64,000 bases of DNA, taken from contig JBANDB010000008.1 in the NCBI GenBank assembly GCA_037576215.1, positions 3,596,001 through 3,660,000 on the forward strand, given 5' to 3'. Position numbers and translations under genes: made by a program. Origin of the DNA: Armillaria gallica (taxonomy: Eukaryota > Basidiomycota > Agaricomycetes > Agaricales > Physalacriaceae). Every line of letters starts with the position of its first letter. Position 1 is the first letter of the stretch. Shown piece after piece: positions 48,077-59,400 of this stretch. The notes under the pieces are model-generated. The model had not been told where the DNA came from, made no database searches, and worked only from the letters and a program-made list of their open reading frames with translations.

Positions 48077-49074
48077 ATGTTCAGCGTTCCGGGGATCGCT
48101 CTTATCACTGGAGCAGGTCCGTTCTACTCTTATTTTCTGCCGGCTCTTCTAAGTGGTTTACAGGTAGCGGCATCGGGAGAGCCACCGCTCTTGCGTTCGC
48201 TCGAGCCGGTGCTTCAGGCGTACACCTTGTCGACGTAAACCGTGCTCGTCTGGAACAAGCATCCAAGGACGTCTCCACTGTGGCTACAAATCCAGGATTC
48301 AAATCCCACATATCGGAGACGGATGTGACAAAGGAAGACCGAGTTGTCCAAATGGTTCAGGACACTCTGAAAACATTTGGAAGGATCGACTACGCTGCCA
48401 ACATTGCTGGGGTGAGTGCTGGACCATAACCCATAACCCAGACTCCCCTCATGTGAATGACAGATAGCTGAAAGTGCGCTCGGACCAACGGCTGATACAT
48501 CGCTGGAGACTTATGACCGCGTAAACAATTTAAATGCTCGGGGCGTTTTCCTGTGTATGCGCGAAGAGCTCAAGGCCATGCGGGCCCAGGAGCCCTTGGC
48601 TCGTATACCCGGACGGCCAGGCGTGCGCGGATCTATCACCAATATGAGCAGCATTGCCGGTTGCATCGGATTCAACGGCGTTACGAGCTATGTCGCATCC
48701 AAACACGCTGTCGTGGGGATGACCAAAGCTGCAGGTTCGTCTTTGTCTCTCTTTCCTTTTTTTTTGGCCTAGGGTGACGGGGAGTAGCGATCAGCCATAG
48801 CGTAGATGGTATTCGAATCAACGCTGTGTGTCCGGGATACGTGGATACACCCTTGTTGCGCGATCTAGAGGATGTGGACCTTTCTGTGCTGGAAAAGATG
48901 ACACCGATGAATGTGAGTCAAGGTTTACGTGTTGCCTTAGTCAGGCTCACACGTTTTTAGAGGCTTGCTTCGACGGAGGAGGTTGCCGATGTTGTCTTAT
49001 TCATGGCGAGTGAGCGAGCGAGTTATGTAACAGGACATTCGTTCGTCGTGGATGGAGGATTCAGTATTACTTAA
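48077..49074 (+). CDS. Short-chain dehydrogenase/reductase
   Basis: This is a classical SDR oxidoreductase. The cofactor motif TGAGSGIGRATALAFARAGA is restored by the first intron, followed by HLVDVN, whose Asp after the second strand favours NAD(H). Then come YAANIAGIAESALGPTADTS, the catalytic Ser in TNMSSIAGCIGFN, Tyr and Lys in SYVASKHAVVGMTKAA, and INAVCPGYVDTPLL. The C-terminal motif is SFVVDGGFSIT. There are four introns. Related fungal enzymes include quinone, alcohol and secondary-metabolite reductases; the substrate cannot be told, and no biosynthetic partner lies next to it. Confidence 0.88.
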
Positions 49075-50146
49075 GGTTCGTCCCGTTATGACGATTGCGT
49101 GTGCTCCCTAATGAAATTCGTGACCAGTTGTCTTTCTACATATCGACAAAGAAGTAGCTTTGTGCCAACTGGGATCAATAAATCGAAGTTTTCATCATGG
49201 CGTGGCAAGCCTGCTGCCTTTGACCTTCTTGCCTATTGCCGTCTTCTTCGATATTCTTTCCTCGGTTCTGACTTGTCTCCACACCGATCGATTTGAACAG
49301 AAATAAGTTATCAGACCACGGTCCCCTTTATAAGGCTGCGGAATTTGCTTGATGACATTGGTATCTTAGTTGAATAGCCTCAGACAGCAAAGCCTCCCTG
49401 TGGGCTCGTACCACCTCAGACCTGCTTGATGTCACCATGGCAGGGCAGGGTTTGAAGGCTTCCAGAGACATCCTCCGTATTAAGTCTTACGCATGAACTA
49501 GACATTTAATGTCTAGGGTCGTCGCTGAATTGAAGGGTTTGACAGAAAAATAATCGGGACTGCGACTACTGCTTTGGCTTCCGTATGGTGGGCACGAAAC
49601 TCATCTAACCTTCTTGAAGAGAAACATCTTCTTACATATCTGAATTCTAATATACGCAGACAGGTTACAGGTATGCTGGAGTCGCTTATTCGAGTTTTGA
49701 GTCAAAATTGTGCAAACTGTTCATGCGAATTATGAGTACGGAGGCAAGATGCGATTAAATAAAAAAGAGGTGTATGGTATGCTGGAGACGACGATAGCAA
49801 AATCAAAGCACTTAGCGAACTTGAAGCAACAGAAGAACCAAAAAGGGAGAATCTTCACACAAATATCTTGGCGCCGGCCCGGCTTCCGCACGATCAAAAA
49901 CCAACGTTGGAATGTTAGACAGCGACCACCATCAACTCACGGACCCATTCGAGCTTGCCAATATTGGCAAATCTCGAGAGCACTAGATCTTAACTTTTTC
50001 GGCGCATCTTCCATGGAGCTCAGCCTTTTCAAGCTGTCCCACATTATCTTGCCAAGGTTCTGCATATAATGTTCTAGTGGCAGTCGGTGACGGTCAACAG
50101 AATGCTTACCCCGCTCCAGTTTACGTGTTCTCCGGTTCGTTGAATA
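49075..50146. other. Gene-poor stretch after SDR gene
   Basis: About 1.07 kb before the convergent 3' end of the next gene. Contains one 119-codon frame (49710-50069, plus) of basic, unstructured composition that I do not consider real. No repeats recognised. Confidence 0.4.
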
Positions 50147-51775
50147 TCAGAAAGACATACGTGAAGCTCCTGCAGCTCCTGCTTCGATGTCAGTCACTCG
50201 ACAACCGAAAATGTAAGAGATGACCAACCTTTGGTTCCATGACTCGCTTACCCTTGACCAATTTCTGTATCAGCGAAACTGGCCACTCGCTGAACCCTTT
50301 TCTCTCCATCGTTTGGATCCGGTCATTCTGTGGCCTGTCTATATCTGTGTCTGGGCTGTCTTGCTTGTCGTTGAACAAAGCGGATGCTTTGAATGGAGCC
50401 TGTTTGTCCATGTCATCATCGAGGCGTTTCCGCTTTCCCAGGTATGTTCCGACGTTTGTCTCCACGTCTTCGTTCGGAGTGTCTACCTCCATCGATATCT
50501 CCCGGGACCGTTGCGCCGATTTTGTGGGTGCCTAAGCGTGCAAGGTTAGTTAAGCAATATGCCGGAATCAACATGGAACTTACCTTGGGATATTTATGAC
50601 CCATAGGCTTCGTGTTCTTCAATACTTCCTGGCCGAACCAATCACCAACTCTCAAGAGGTAGTTTTCTGTCAGCGACTTGGGGTCATGCTCCCACAATTT
50701 CTGAGTCCGTTCTGGTGCGTCGCGACCGGTATGAACTTGGCGCAAGGCTTCTAAAGTGACCTCGAGAAACTCCTTGCTGCTCGGGATGCTGCTATGGTCC
50801 TGCACAGTCGCATAGTCGGTTTCTAGCCATTCTTCGATGTCATCTAGATCAAAGTGGACCTGTTTTTGGACTTTTGTGCGTGATCTGACCGGTCTCTCCT
50901 GAACTGGCGTCACTAGGACGATCTTGAGGTGTTTGTCGTCTGAAATCGGAGTAACTTTCGCTGTGTTTACGAATGTACTATTCATCTCGGCATTCTTGGA
51001 AAATGCGGCTGTCAGTGCGCCAACGAGAGATTCGTCATGATCAACGATAGGTTTCTTGAGAGCTGTTTGAATGGGTACAGGAGCAGGAATGGTTTTTATG
51101 AGAGTCTGAGGTGGTATTTCGACGCTTGTGCCGGTGGTGCTAAATCCAGATGATGACAGGATCGGTACGCCAATGTCATGCTGTTGTACTGCGGTGGTAT
51201 CTGACGCGTTGCCACGAACGGTATTAGGCACCACCGTCGTCGTCGTCGTCGTCGTGTGTGATGACATATGTCTATTTGGTGTAGAATGTGCCGATCTCGG
51301 AATGACAACACCGATAAATTTCGATGGTGATCTTGAAGCGCGCAAAACAATAGCGGCCTTCTTCGGGGGTGTTGATGGCGCGGCACTGAATTCGGGCTCC
51401 GTGAAAAGCTCACTCTGCGAATTGTATCCTGAATTGACAGGATCTGTTGCCTCATGAATCTGGAGCCCCTTCTGTTCCCCGAAGAGTCCACTGTCAACAC
51501 TCCCATCAGCATCAAGTTCATCACCCCCGACACCTTCATCAGGCAAGTGTACATCACTATCAGAGGGCTCCGATGATGCGACATGCAGTGTGTTCCATGA
51601 TGGCAAGTCTAAAGCATCATTTTGGGCCACAGTTAGTGTGGGTGCTTGATCTATCGTAATTACTGAATATGGAAATCTGATGAAGCAGAGTGCACGTACA
51701 TGTGTGAGTTGGGTATGTGTCCACCAATGGTGACATCAGAAAAGTGGAATTTTTGGGTGAAGGTGCTGCCTGCAT
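50147..51775 (-). CDS. Orphan disordered protein, probably nuclear
   Basis: Unrecognised. Exon 1 begins MQAAPSPKNSTFLMSPLVDT and joins, across an intron ending in TTCAG, to ITIDQAPTLTVAQNDALDLP. The long second exon has a polythreonine tract (from a trinucleotide repeat near 51236-51252), a helical segment KQVHFDLDDIEEWLETDYA, then SSKEFLEVTLEALRQVHTGR and YLLRVGDWFGQEVLKNTKPM. The third exon carries a basic KRKRL nuclear-localisation-like motif. The 3' end VKGAAGASRMSF relies on a short last exon. The order suggests a nuclear regulatory protein with one folded region near residues 280-390; function unknown. Confidence 0.6.
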
Positions 51776-51853
51776 ATGGAGGCTTCTGTAAATCACCAAC
51801 AAAAATACTAGTCAGTATGTCTGTTGGTAACACATAATACTCAAGTGAACATG

Positions 51854-51879
51854 ATGCTGCAGACTGCAGTCTGCAGCAT
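51854..51879. repeat. 26 bp perfect palindrome
   Basis: ATGCTGCAGACTG followed by its exact reverse complement, with no spacer. It contains three PstI-type CTGCAG hexamers. It sits at the left edge of the CpG-depleted block. It could be a protein-binding site, a recombination scar or the tip of a decayed element. Confidence 0.9.
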
Positions 51880-52830
51880 TGGAAATTCAGGAAAAGACAA
51901 CAGATGTAATGTGAGTAGAGCCTAAGCTACCAGAGGTTTTCATGACATTGAAGAGAAGCAGGAGGCCAGAACCACATGAAGTGAAAAATAGTGACTTAGC
52001 ACAAAAATCTATGCCATTGTTGACACCTTGACATTATGCTCGACCGTCATAGTCATGATTCAGCAGATTGACATGTATACCAATCAGACATGACAAACCA
52101 AGCAAGTTCTGTTCACTATAAGTTGATAAAGGTCAAGAAAATGTGGCCACCCTGGATGCAACTGAGAGAAAAAGAGCAAACAAGACAAATGACGAACAAC
52201 AACAACCAAAACATGAGACAAGTCTCATCTCATTGAAGAGGCTATAACAGGATGACTCACTTAAAAGGTAAAAGATGAAAGAGAGGCTCTTCTTGGTGCA
52301 ATGGGAGGTATCAGTAATGGTTGGATGAGGAATGAAGGTGGTTGAAAGTTGGAAGGGTTGTGTAAGTTGTAACATGTTTGAACTTGTTTACACATTAAGG
52401 TGTGACCAAACTTGATCAGAAGACCAGACTCTGAATATTGCTTAATGAGAAGGATTTCAGATAAAGTGCTCCATTTAACATTGATGGTATTATTGGTGCA
52501 TGTGAAGTTGTTATGAACCATCTTGCAACCTGCAGAAAACAAATTGCAGCATTTCTGAAATTTGAATTCAATATCATCTGTTAGACTGCTAGAAGTTGGT
52601 ATCACTTTCATCAGCAGTAAATCTAGAGTAAGGCAGGTTGTGTCATAATGCCATCCAAATTCAGTCTATGTGAGCTGCCAGTGATGTGGTGTTTACATGC
52701 ATGCATTGTGCCAGTGTAGACATGAAGTAGGTATGTCCAATGATGCTCATTGATGGCTGTGTGCATTTTCAGCTGCATTGAAAATGAAAAGATATATATC
52801 TCAAAGAAACTGCCATCAATTTCGATCTAG
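51855..52830. mobile_element. Probable decayed repeat (CpG-depleted block)
   Basis: By eye I find only about four CpG dinucleotides in nearly 1 kb, while flanking DNA has dozens per kb. TG and CA are in excess, as expected from deamination of methylated cytosine. In basidiomycetes heavy CpG methylation falls on transposable elements, so this is probably an old repeat. No terminal repeats, target duplication or transposase frame can be seen, so the class is unknown. Confidence 0.45.
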
Positions 52831-53006
52831 ACAGACATTGATGAAAAAGATGTGGTGGATTGAGGATCGAACTTTCGGACTTTCATTCAGGGAAATAGTC
52901 TAGTGGCTAAACGCGACCTATGCTCGGGACGAGAGATTTTATTTCTCCCTCCTGGAAGTATCTTTGCTGAAAATTTCTACAGCTGCAATGTGCCTGCTGC
53001 CTGGAG

Positions 53007-53014
53007 TATATAAA
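53007..53014 (+). promoter_or_regulatory. TATA box of CDC123-like gene
   Basis: TATATAAA occurs 108-115 bp upstream of the start codon at 53122, preceding a purine/pyrimidine-mixed leader. Position and sequence fit a core promoter. Confidence 0.5.
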
Positions 53015-53121
53015 AAACTGCTTGTATCTAACACAGGTACGAAGGCCAACTTGCAGTGTCAGTCAGATTCAAAATTCAAATTGCCAAGTGTTCCTGATCG
53101 CGACGCGCTCTTTCTCTTACT

Positions 53122-54454
53122 ATGAAGTACTTCCTTCAATTCTCCAAGAACGAAACACTGATCAGTGAGTACTTTTGTCTTCTTCTGTAAAATGCATATC
53201 ATTTATTGTTCAGATCCGTACAATACTCTCACTCACCTAGTACGGCGGTGCAAACGTCCTTTTACGCCATCGCTTGCTTCACATGTTTGGGAAGATATAT
53301 CGGAGCTGGCAAGTACGATGGGCCTGTCTCATTTGAGAAGCTCGGATATGGTCATGACTTGGACGAAAACGTCAAGGTTGTCATCAAAGACTCACCGGCA
53401 AACAGGGGTCATGAGTCAGAAAACTAGAACTTCGTGACTGAAGAGGCTGTCCATTACGGTGATGGACGTTAACATCATCTCACACCAGACCGTCAAAACC
53501 TCCATTGCTACCGCCAAAGCGGCCGGAAAACTCGAAACCGATGAATACAATACCCACGCGCACTCATACGAATCTATCCAATCTGTTATCCCGCGAACCC
53601 CAGACAGCGTACTAGTCCATCGAATGCCTGATATGACCGTTGAGCACTTGTCCAACTGGGTGGACCTAATCATGGCTACGAGGCGTGAAGACCCCGCGCA
53701 TGTGCATGTATTCCACCTTCCTCCAGTCTTGGTAGCCGATATCCTTGCAGCTGCCAAAGTCTGGGTCTTCAGGAAACGAGAACCGCCAGAGATAGACGAG
53801 CTCGTCTCTCTGTTCCCACGCCTCACCGCAGCTGGTACTCCCGCCTCGTCCGTGTTCGCGACTAAGGAGTACTTTCTCCGACTCGACTTTTGTAGCGCCA
53901 AAGATAGCGAGGCGGAAATTTCAAGCGTGGAAGACGTGGCTGGGATAATCGAGATGCTCTACAAATCTCGTAGGGCGTGTGGAGAGTTGGCAAACGAGCT
54001 CGAGAGGCGGAAAGGTCAGCCGGTGAATTTGTTCCTCCTCCCGTTCAATCATGACATCGATCCTGCGCGGGAATATCGCGTGTTTGTCCCCCCATCTAAG
54101 TCTGTCTTACGCGTCTCTGCTATTTCCCAGTACCGATGGCACAAGCCGTTCTACGAGGCAGATCAGAGTGCTGCGATGTGCCGTGCTAAAGAAGTATATG
54201 AAGGAGCTATACGGATATTGGAACTGATCCTTGAGCATGCTGAGTCGCTGCCTCGGGAAGTCCGAGATACGATGCAGAGGGAGGGGCTTGTGTTTGATGT
54301 GTTCCAGACAAGTGGAGGGAAGGTGCAACTCGTGGAGATCAATCCCTTCGGTGCCATGAGCGGCTGTGGAACGAGCTTGTTCCATTGGATCAAAGACGCG
54401 AAATTGTTGTACGGAGAATGCAGTAAAGTAGAAGTTCGCCTGTCCATGGAGTAG
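53122..54454 (+). CDS. CDC123/D123-like ATP-grasp-fold protein
   Basis: Exon 1 (53122-53164) gives MKYFLQFSKNETLI and joins exon 2 (from 53214) as NPYNTLTHLVRRCKRPFTPS and SHVWEDISELA. A further intron before 53443-53462 leads into the main exon, starting near MDVNIISHQTVK. That exon contains LFLLPFNHDIDPAREYRVFV, VLRVSAISQYRWHKPF and GGKVQLVEINPFGAMSGCGT with LFHWI. The order matches CDC123: EFRCFV, AISQR and DFNPF become EYRVFV, AISQY and EINPF. CDC123 assembles eIF2; this is a divergent paralogue, as the usual N-terminal motifs are changed, so its role may differ. The exact middle junction is unsettled. Confidence 0.65.
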
Positions 54455-54507
54455 AGAATCCTTGAGTAGAATTATATTCCGTATTACACTAAGAGCGGTT
54501 ACAAGTC

Positions 54508-56154
54508 CTACCAGACCCATGCTGCTATCCCCCGCTGCCTCAACATGTTCATCCTTGCCAGCGTGTTCTTGTTCAAGTCTGCTCCGTCGCGCATTCCAAT
54601 AACAACTTCCTTCAGGCCCGACCGAGCTTCAAGTATGTCCATCACCATACTCTCCTCTATCGGATTATCTGCGCGCCATATAAACTTTATGGACTCTAAC
54701 TCCAGCAAAGTGCTCTCCTCATGAAGAAATTTCAGCAGCGATTTGGTGACCACTCGTGGGTTCGATTCGTTAGTAGCCCTCCGCTCGATGATGGAGAGGC
54801 GTGTCAAGTGCGGCAACTCGTTCAGTAATAACATGGCCTGTGTATCCGACAGAAGGTAAACATTGTTCAGCTTGACATCACGAAGGGATGGCATTCCTGA
54901 CACAAGACAATGTACGTCGCCGAAGCGGGATACGGTTCTTCTCTCATAAGATGCAGGGTAGACGAAATCATCGGTGTCGACGAGCTCGAGAGAGGACAGG
55001 TTGGGAAACAAGAACGAATCCGTGAGAGCGAACGGTCCACTGCATTCCTTGAGAGTAAGAACTGTCGGGGATGTTAGCGCGGGTCGACCTCCCGATCCAC
55101 GGAGGCCACAGCGCGACAATGTCACCCGCTTGACGCCGGAAAACACTACCAGGATCTTGAGATTATCCATGTTGCATAACTGTAGGATCTCGACCTGTTT
55201 CCAGGGAAGATGGAGGTCCTTATGGCTATGATAATGACTAAGGCGCAGTTCTCGAAGATTGCTATAGTTGAATGTGTCCTCGAATAGTCTGGTTCCCTTG
55301 CCATTGTATTCAGATGGATAACCGGAGATCTCCAGCTGCTCGAGCCGTGGGAACGACAAAGGGGGATAGTCAGAGAGATGGCAGCATTCAGCGTCTAAAC
55401 AAAGGCGCTTAAGCCTTTCCGAGTCCACTAATGTATACTCCAAGTCGCCAAAACCAAGCAGCTGGTCCAGGGAATCGAAATCCAGTAGCTTGGCATCTTT
55501 ATGATCGCATCCATAGTCACAATCATACTTCATATCATAAATCGCAGAAATAGATATGGAGAGGGGAAGGGGCTTGGACCGCTTTTTGAAGAGAAGGATG
55601 AGATTCACGGTAGCAGAGGAGAGCGATTGGTCACGGGCGTAAACATAGGAATAGGTCCATAACTTTGGTGCAGACAGACAAATGGATCGCCAGTAGTAGC
55701 ATACGGATGCTAGGTACACGGGTGTGTTGCTATACAGAGAAATGCTCTCATCCTCTCTGTTCCAGAACGGTATTTTGTCTTGAAGGGATATGGCACCAAG
55801 CTCTGAGCATGCCTCTTCGAAGACAGTGAGCAGAATCTCCATGGGTAGGCGCCTAACTGGCGCCAGCATGGTTTGATAGGATGAGGCATATCGGGAGAGA
55901 TTGCAATGGTCAGTTTTGAGTGCATTAAAAGCGACCTCCAGCCGTTTCATGTCGCTGTCCCAGATGGTGAGCTGTGAATGCATGGTGGACATTGCACTAG
56001 AATATTTTGCGGCCTCGGAGGGGGAGTAAATCTGTTGTCCGGCACGCAAAGCCGTCGATACTGACGGCGGGAAGCTATTGCGATATTCGCATTGATTTAC
56101 TGGGTTGCCGCAATGGTCGCAAAGAATAACTGGAGAACTTAATATTTCTGCCAT
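54508..56154 (-). CDS. F-box protein (about 548 aa)
   Basis: Intronless. After MAEILSSPVILCDHCGNPV (a C-x2-C pair) comes a helical segment (YSSAMSTMHSQLTIWDSDMK), then the F-box: VRRLPMEILLTVFEEACSEL, YLASVCYYWRSICLSAPKLW. The C-terminal two thirds are leucine-rich repeats (RLEQLEISGYPSEYNGKG, ITRLS-type strands). It is the common mushroom F-box arrangement with an N-terminal coil before the box. The start is the first ATG of the frame, at 56154. The stop is 53 bp from the convergent CDC123-like stop. SCF target unknown. Confidence 0.86.
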   Translation of the reverse strand: MAEILSSPVILCDHCGNPVNQCEYRNSFPPSVSTALRAGQQIYSPSEAAKYSSAMSTMHSQLTIWDSDMKRLEVAFNALKTDHCNLSRYASSYQTMLAPVRRLPMEILLTVFEEACSELGAISLQDKIPFWNREDESISLYSNTPVYLASVCYYWRSICLSAPKLWTYSYVYARDQSLSSATVNLILLFKKRSKPLPLSISISAIYDMKYDCDYGCDHKDAKLLDFDSLDQLLGFGDLEYTLVDSERLKRLCLDAECCHLSDYPPLSFPRLEQLEISGYPSEYNGKGTRLFEDTFNYSNLRELRLSHYHSHKDLHLPWKQVEILQLCNMDNLKILVVFSGVKRVTLSRCGLRGSGGRPALTSPTVLTLKECSGPFALTDSFLFPNLSSLELVDTDDFVYPASYERRTVSRFGDVHCLVSGMPSLRDVKLNNVYLLSDTQAMLLLNELPHLTRLSIIERRATNESNPRVVTKSLLKFLHEESTLLELESIKFIWRADNPIEESMVMDILEARSGLKEVVIGMRDGADLNKNTLARMNMLRQRGIAAWVW

Positions 56155-56187
56155 AGTGAAGGGAGGAGGTGAAGGGGGAATTTCACC

Positions 56188-56208
56188 CACGTGCGTTTGA
56201 TGCACGTG
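56188..56208. promoter_or_regulatory. Paired CACGTG E-boxes
   Basis: Two perfect CACGTG hexamers (56188-56193 and 56203-56208) lie 15 bp apart start to start in the divergent promoter between the F-box gene and the IBTK-like gene. CACGTG is bound by bHLH factors such as Cbf1 and USF types. They are palindromic, so either gene could be regulated. Confidence 0.55.
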
Positions 56209-56487
56209 CTACCTTTCCGAATTAGGATTCCGATGACTCTAAGCGGACCCGATGACGCATCGTGCGAACGTTCCTTAAATAAGCTTCCTTTCCGTTATCC
56301 TTATCGCGTCGTCGTCGTCGCACCAGTTCACCATTCCTCTTGCCGTACACCACAGCCGCATACAGAACTCCAGGCTTGTCTTCGTCGTCTGTGCTCAAGC
56401 GCACAGCGATATCTGGATTGCTCGATCTTTTGAAAGGTCTTCTCGAGAGACTTTTCTGGGTCGTTCCGTCCACTTCTCATCCGGTAT

Positions 56488-59400
56488 ATGACCTTGCTCC
56501 ATGTTCATTTCTCTCTACGCAACCAGCAAGCCTTCCAGCGCCTGCTCGATGCCAACAGTGACCGGACCGCTGGCATCAGCACCAGTAGTAGCGGTGGAAA
56601 GTCATGGTCGAAGGGAGGCACTGTCGGAATGGCTATTGCCGCAGAGATCAACGGACGCGATAGGTTAGGAAGAACGGTTCTCCATCTCGCTTGCTCGTCG
56701 ATAGACACGTTGGAATATGTGCGATTGTTACTTCGCCATCCTGCTGTCAACGTCAATGTACAGGATTTGGAGAGCCATTGGACTCCTCTGCATAGGGCTT
56801 TATTTCACGGGAATTTGGGCGCTGCGTACGTTGCTCCGCACAGGTGATGTGATTGTTACTGATATCACACAGTCTTTTGTTACTTCAACGTTCAGACATT
56901 GATATCTCGCTGAAGGACTTTGAGGGCTATACTGCGTTCGAGTTGTACAACTCGACGGTAGAGGGCACAAAGCCATCTGCCGATGTTTCTAGTGCTGAGC
57001 TGTACATGTGGGGTGCAAACAGGTATTTATCTCGGAATTTTAAAGATACTCATGCTGACTTTATAACAGGAACGCTACTCTCGGTCTTGGCGATGGTGAC
57101 GATCGTACATATCCCGACCAAGTGGTCATTCCCCGCAGAGACTCGTCCGACAGCTCCAATATCCACTCCCGGTTCTTTCCGCTACAAGTTCGTCAGGTCC
57201 AGACTTCCAAGCTACATACTGGTATGCATTGCTGTTCCCATTCCTCTCTAGGTCTTTACCTTAAGTTTCAGTCATCGTCACATGCGAGAAGCGGGCGAAT
57301 TTAAGACTATGTGGGTTCGGAAGCGGAGGACGGTCAGGGTGGTCATTTCGGTGCTAGTGACATACCTATTGACGAAAAGTCTCCAGGCTCGGACCCGGAC
57401 AACACACCCAGTACAGCTTGACTCTTTTGTCACAGCTCAATCAGACTATAGTCTCTGTCGCGCTGGGACAAGATCATACTTTGGCTCTCACCGACACGGG
57501 CGAAGTTCTCAGCTGGGGATTAAATCGGTTTGCACAGCTAGGTTACGTCGTCGAAACCAATTCGACCGCCAGTATCGGTCGGATTGAAGAACCTATCCAG
57601 TCGACGCCGAAGAAAATTGTCGGTCAACTCAAGAAAGAATTTGTTCGTGGCGTTGCTGCGTCCAAGACATCGTCCGCTTGCTGGACCGCGACAGAGGTCT
57701 TTACATGGGGCACAAATAATGGGCAATTAGGTGCGTTTTATCGATCTGTTTTTGACTCATTTGTCATACAGTGCAATTAGGGTACGATAAATCAGCTCAG
57801 CCCGTACAGATTCTACCTCGAAAGGTCACCAAAATCACGAAGCCCGTCACGTCTGTATGTCTCACAGATGCTGCCATGATCTGCCTTCTTGTGACGCAGG
57901 AAGTCATTTGCGTATGGGGCGACCGGAGCTTTAAGATCAAGTCAGTCTTCCATGTATAATTTTCGTAATCAGGACACCAACCTTTTAATAGCTTCCCAGC
58001 GCATGGTTTTCCTCAACAAATACAGCCCTACCGACCTCCTCAAGCCATCAAAGGAGCCCATGTCTCCAAAATAACCAACTGCGATGATACAGTAGCCGCC
58101 TTGTCTTCAAATGGAGAAATCTTTATACTTGTGATTCCGATGCCGACCGAAACAGAGACATCTTCTCCGTCCTCCAAAGCCTTCGTACCGCAACCGGCGT
58201 GGACGTTGAAGAAGCAGCTCAGTGCAGCCAAAGTTTGTCCTTTCAATATTCGCTTTGGGTTCGGCTGATGCCCTGCCAGGATGTGGCTATAGGCAGTGAC
58301 GGTATGATCATAGTATGCACTGAATCCGGTCATGTATACGTGCGGGCCCGCAAAGGCGGGAACACCGGTTCTCAGGGTGCTGGGAAGATTTTCAAGTATC
58401 AACTTGTCCCTTACATTCAACGAGTAGTCGGAGTGTGTGCAAATAGCTCCGGTGCCTTTGGCGCCATGCGAGTTGATCACAAACCCGATCCCATCCAGGT
58501 TCACGGACACAGCATAGCTGAAGATCTAATAGAAATTCTTCCTTCGCTTGCTATGCAGCGCAATACAAGCGAGCTGCAGGCATCGTCCCCGGTCCCCGCG
58601 GTCTACGTCCATCCCACTCATGAAGACGAGGACGAGGCCGATGACCACTTAGAAGAAGACCTGTTTAAAATAGCCTGCCTTTCAGATGTCATACATCGTC
58701 AGATGAACTCGCACACCTCGGAAGGAGACCTAATGACACATGGTGCCGATATCTCGATCTCCATCGACGAGATCCATCATACTTTCTCCGCTCATCGCGT
58801 TATTCTCAGCGCACGTTCACCGGTCCTTCTTTCCCTCCTCCAGAATCCTCACACCATTCGAGACGACTCCAACGTTTCAGTTCGTTACACTCATGCATCC
58901 GGTCGCCATCGGCTTATATTTTCTCGCTGTCTTCCTATGTCTGTTTTGATACTTCTTGACTATTTGTATTCCGACCATCTGCTGTCTGTTTGGGATAGGC
59001 GCCTGTCTTTCGGTTCTCCCTTGGATTCGGCACGTATCAAATCGGATTTGCAAGTTTTGGCTAGGCTATTACATCTCCCCTCGCTTTCGAAGGCAATTCA
59101 GTCGCCTGTAAAGGTGATTCCAGAACCTACGATGGTCAGGGATATGACAAGTTTGTTCCTCTCCACACAAACGATGTTCAAGGAACCAGATTCTCCCCAA
59201 TACCCGGATGTTGTGTTGCAGCTTCAGGACAGGGACGTTTTCTGCCACTCCACCCTCCTGCGGGCCAGAACCATCTTCTTTGCCGATTTCTTTAATGAAG
59301 GAGATTGGACCAGGAAACGGAAGGATAATACTGGTCGGGTGCATGTCAATATGAAGCACATGAAGTGGCATGTATTGCAATACGTTCTAAGATTCGTATG

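Larger units (their letters stand above)
51776..53121. other. Gene-free region including CpG-depleted block
   Basis: This 1.35 kb separates two divergent genes. From about 51855 to 52830 base composition changes: AT-rich, many TG/CA and almost no CpG. From 52830 on, normal composition returns and a promoter with TATA box leads to the CDC123-like gene. No open frame of interest lies here. Confidence 0.6.

Noticed and set aside
49710..50069. 119-codon plus-strand frame
   Set aside because: No start context, splice or domain support; basic, mixed composition typical of random frames.
52850..52960. tRNA-like or SINE-like element
   Set aside because: TAGTCTAGTGGCTAA resembles a pol III A box and GTTCGATCC on the other strand a B box, but the two are in opposite orientations and no cloverleaf arms pair. 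Not called.
56222..56473. 83-codon minus-strand basic frame upstream of the IBTK-like gene
   Set aside because: Lies in the divergent promoter and leader, Arg-rich from pyrimidine-rich plus-strand sequence; no support.
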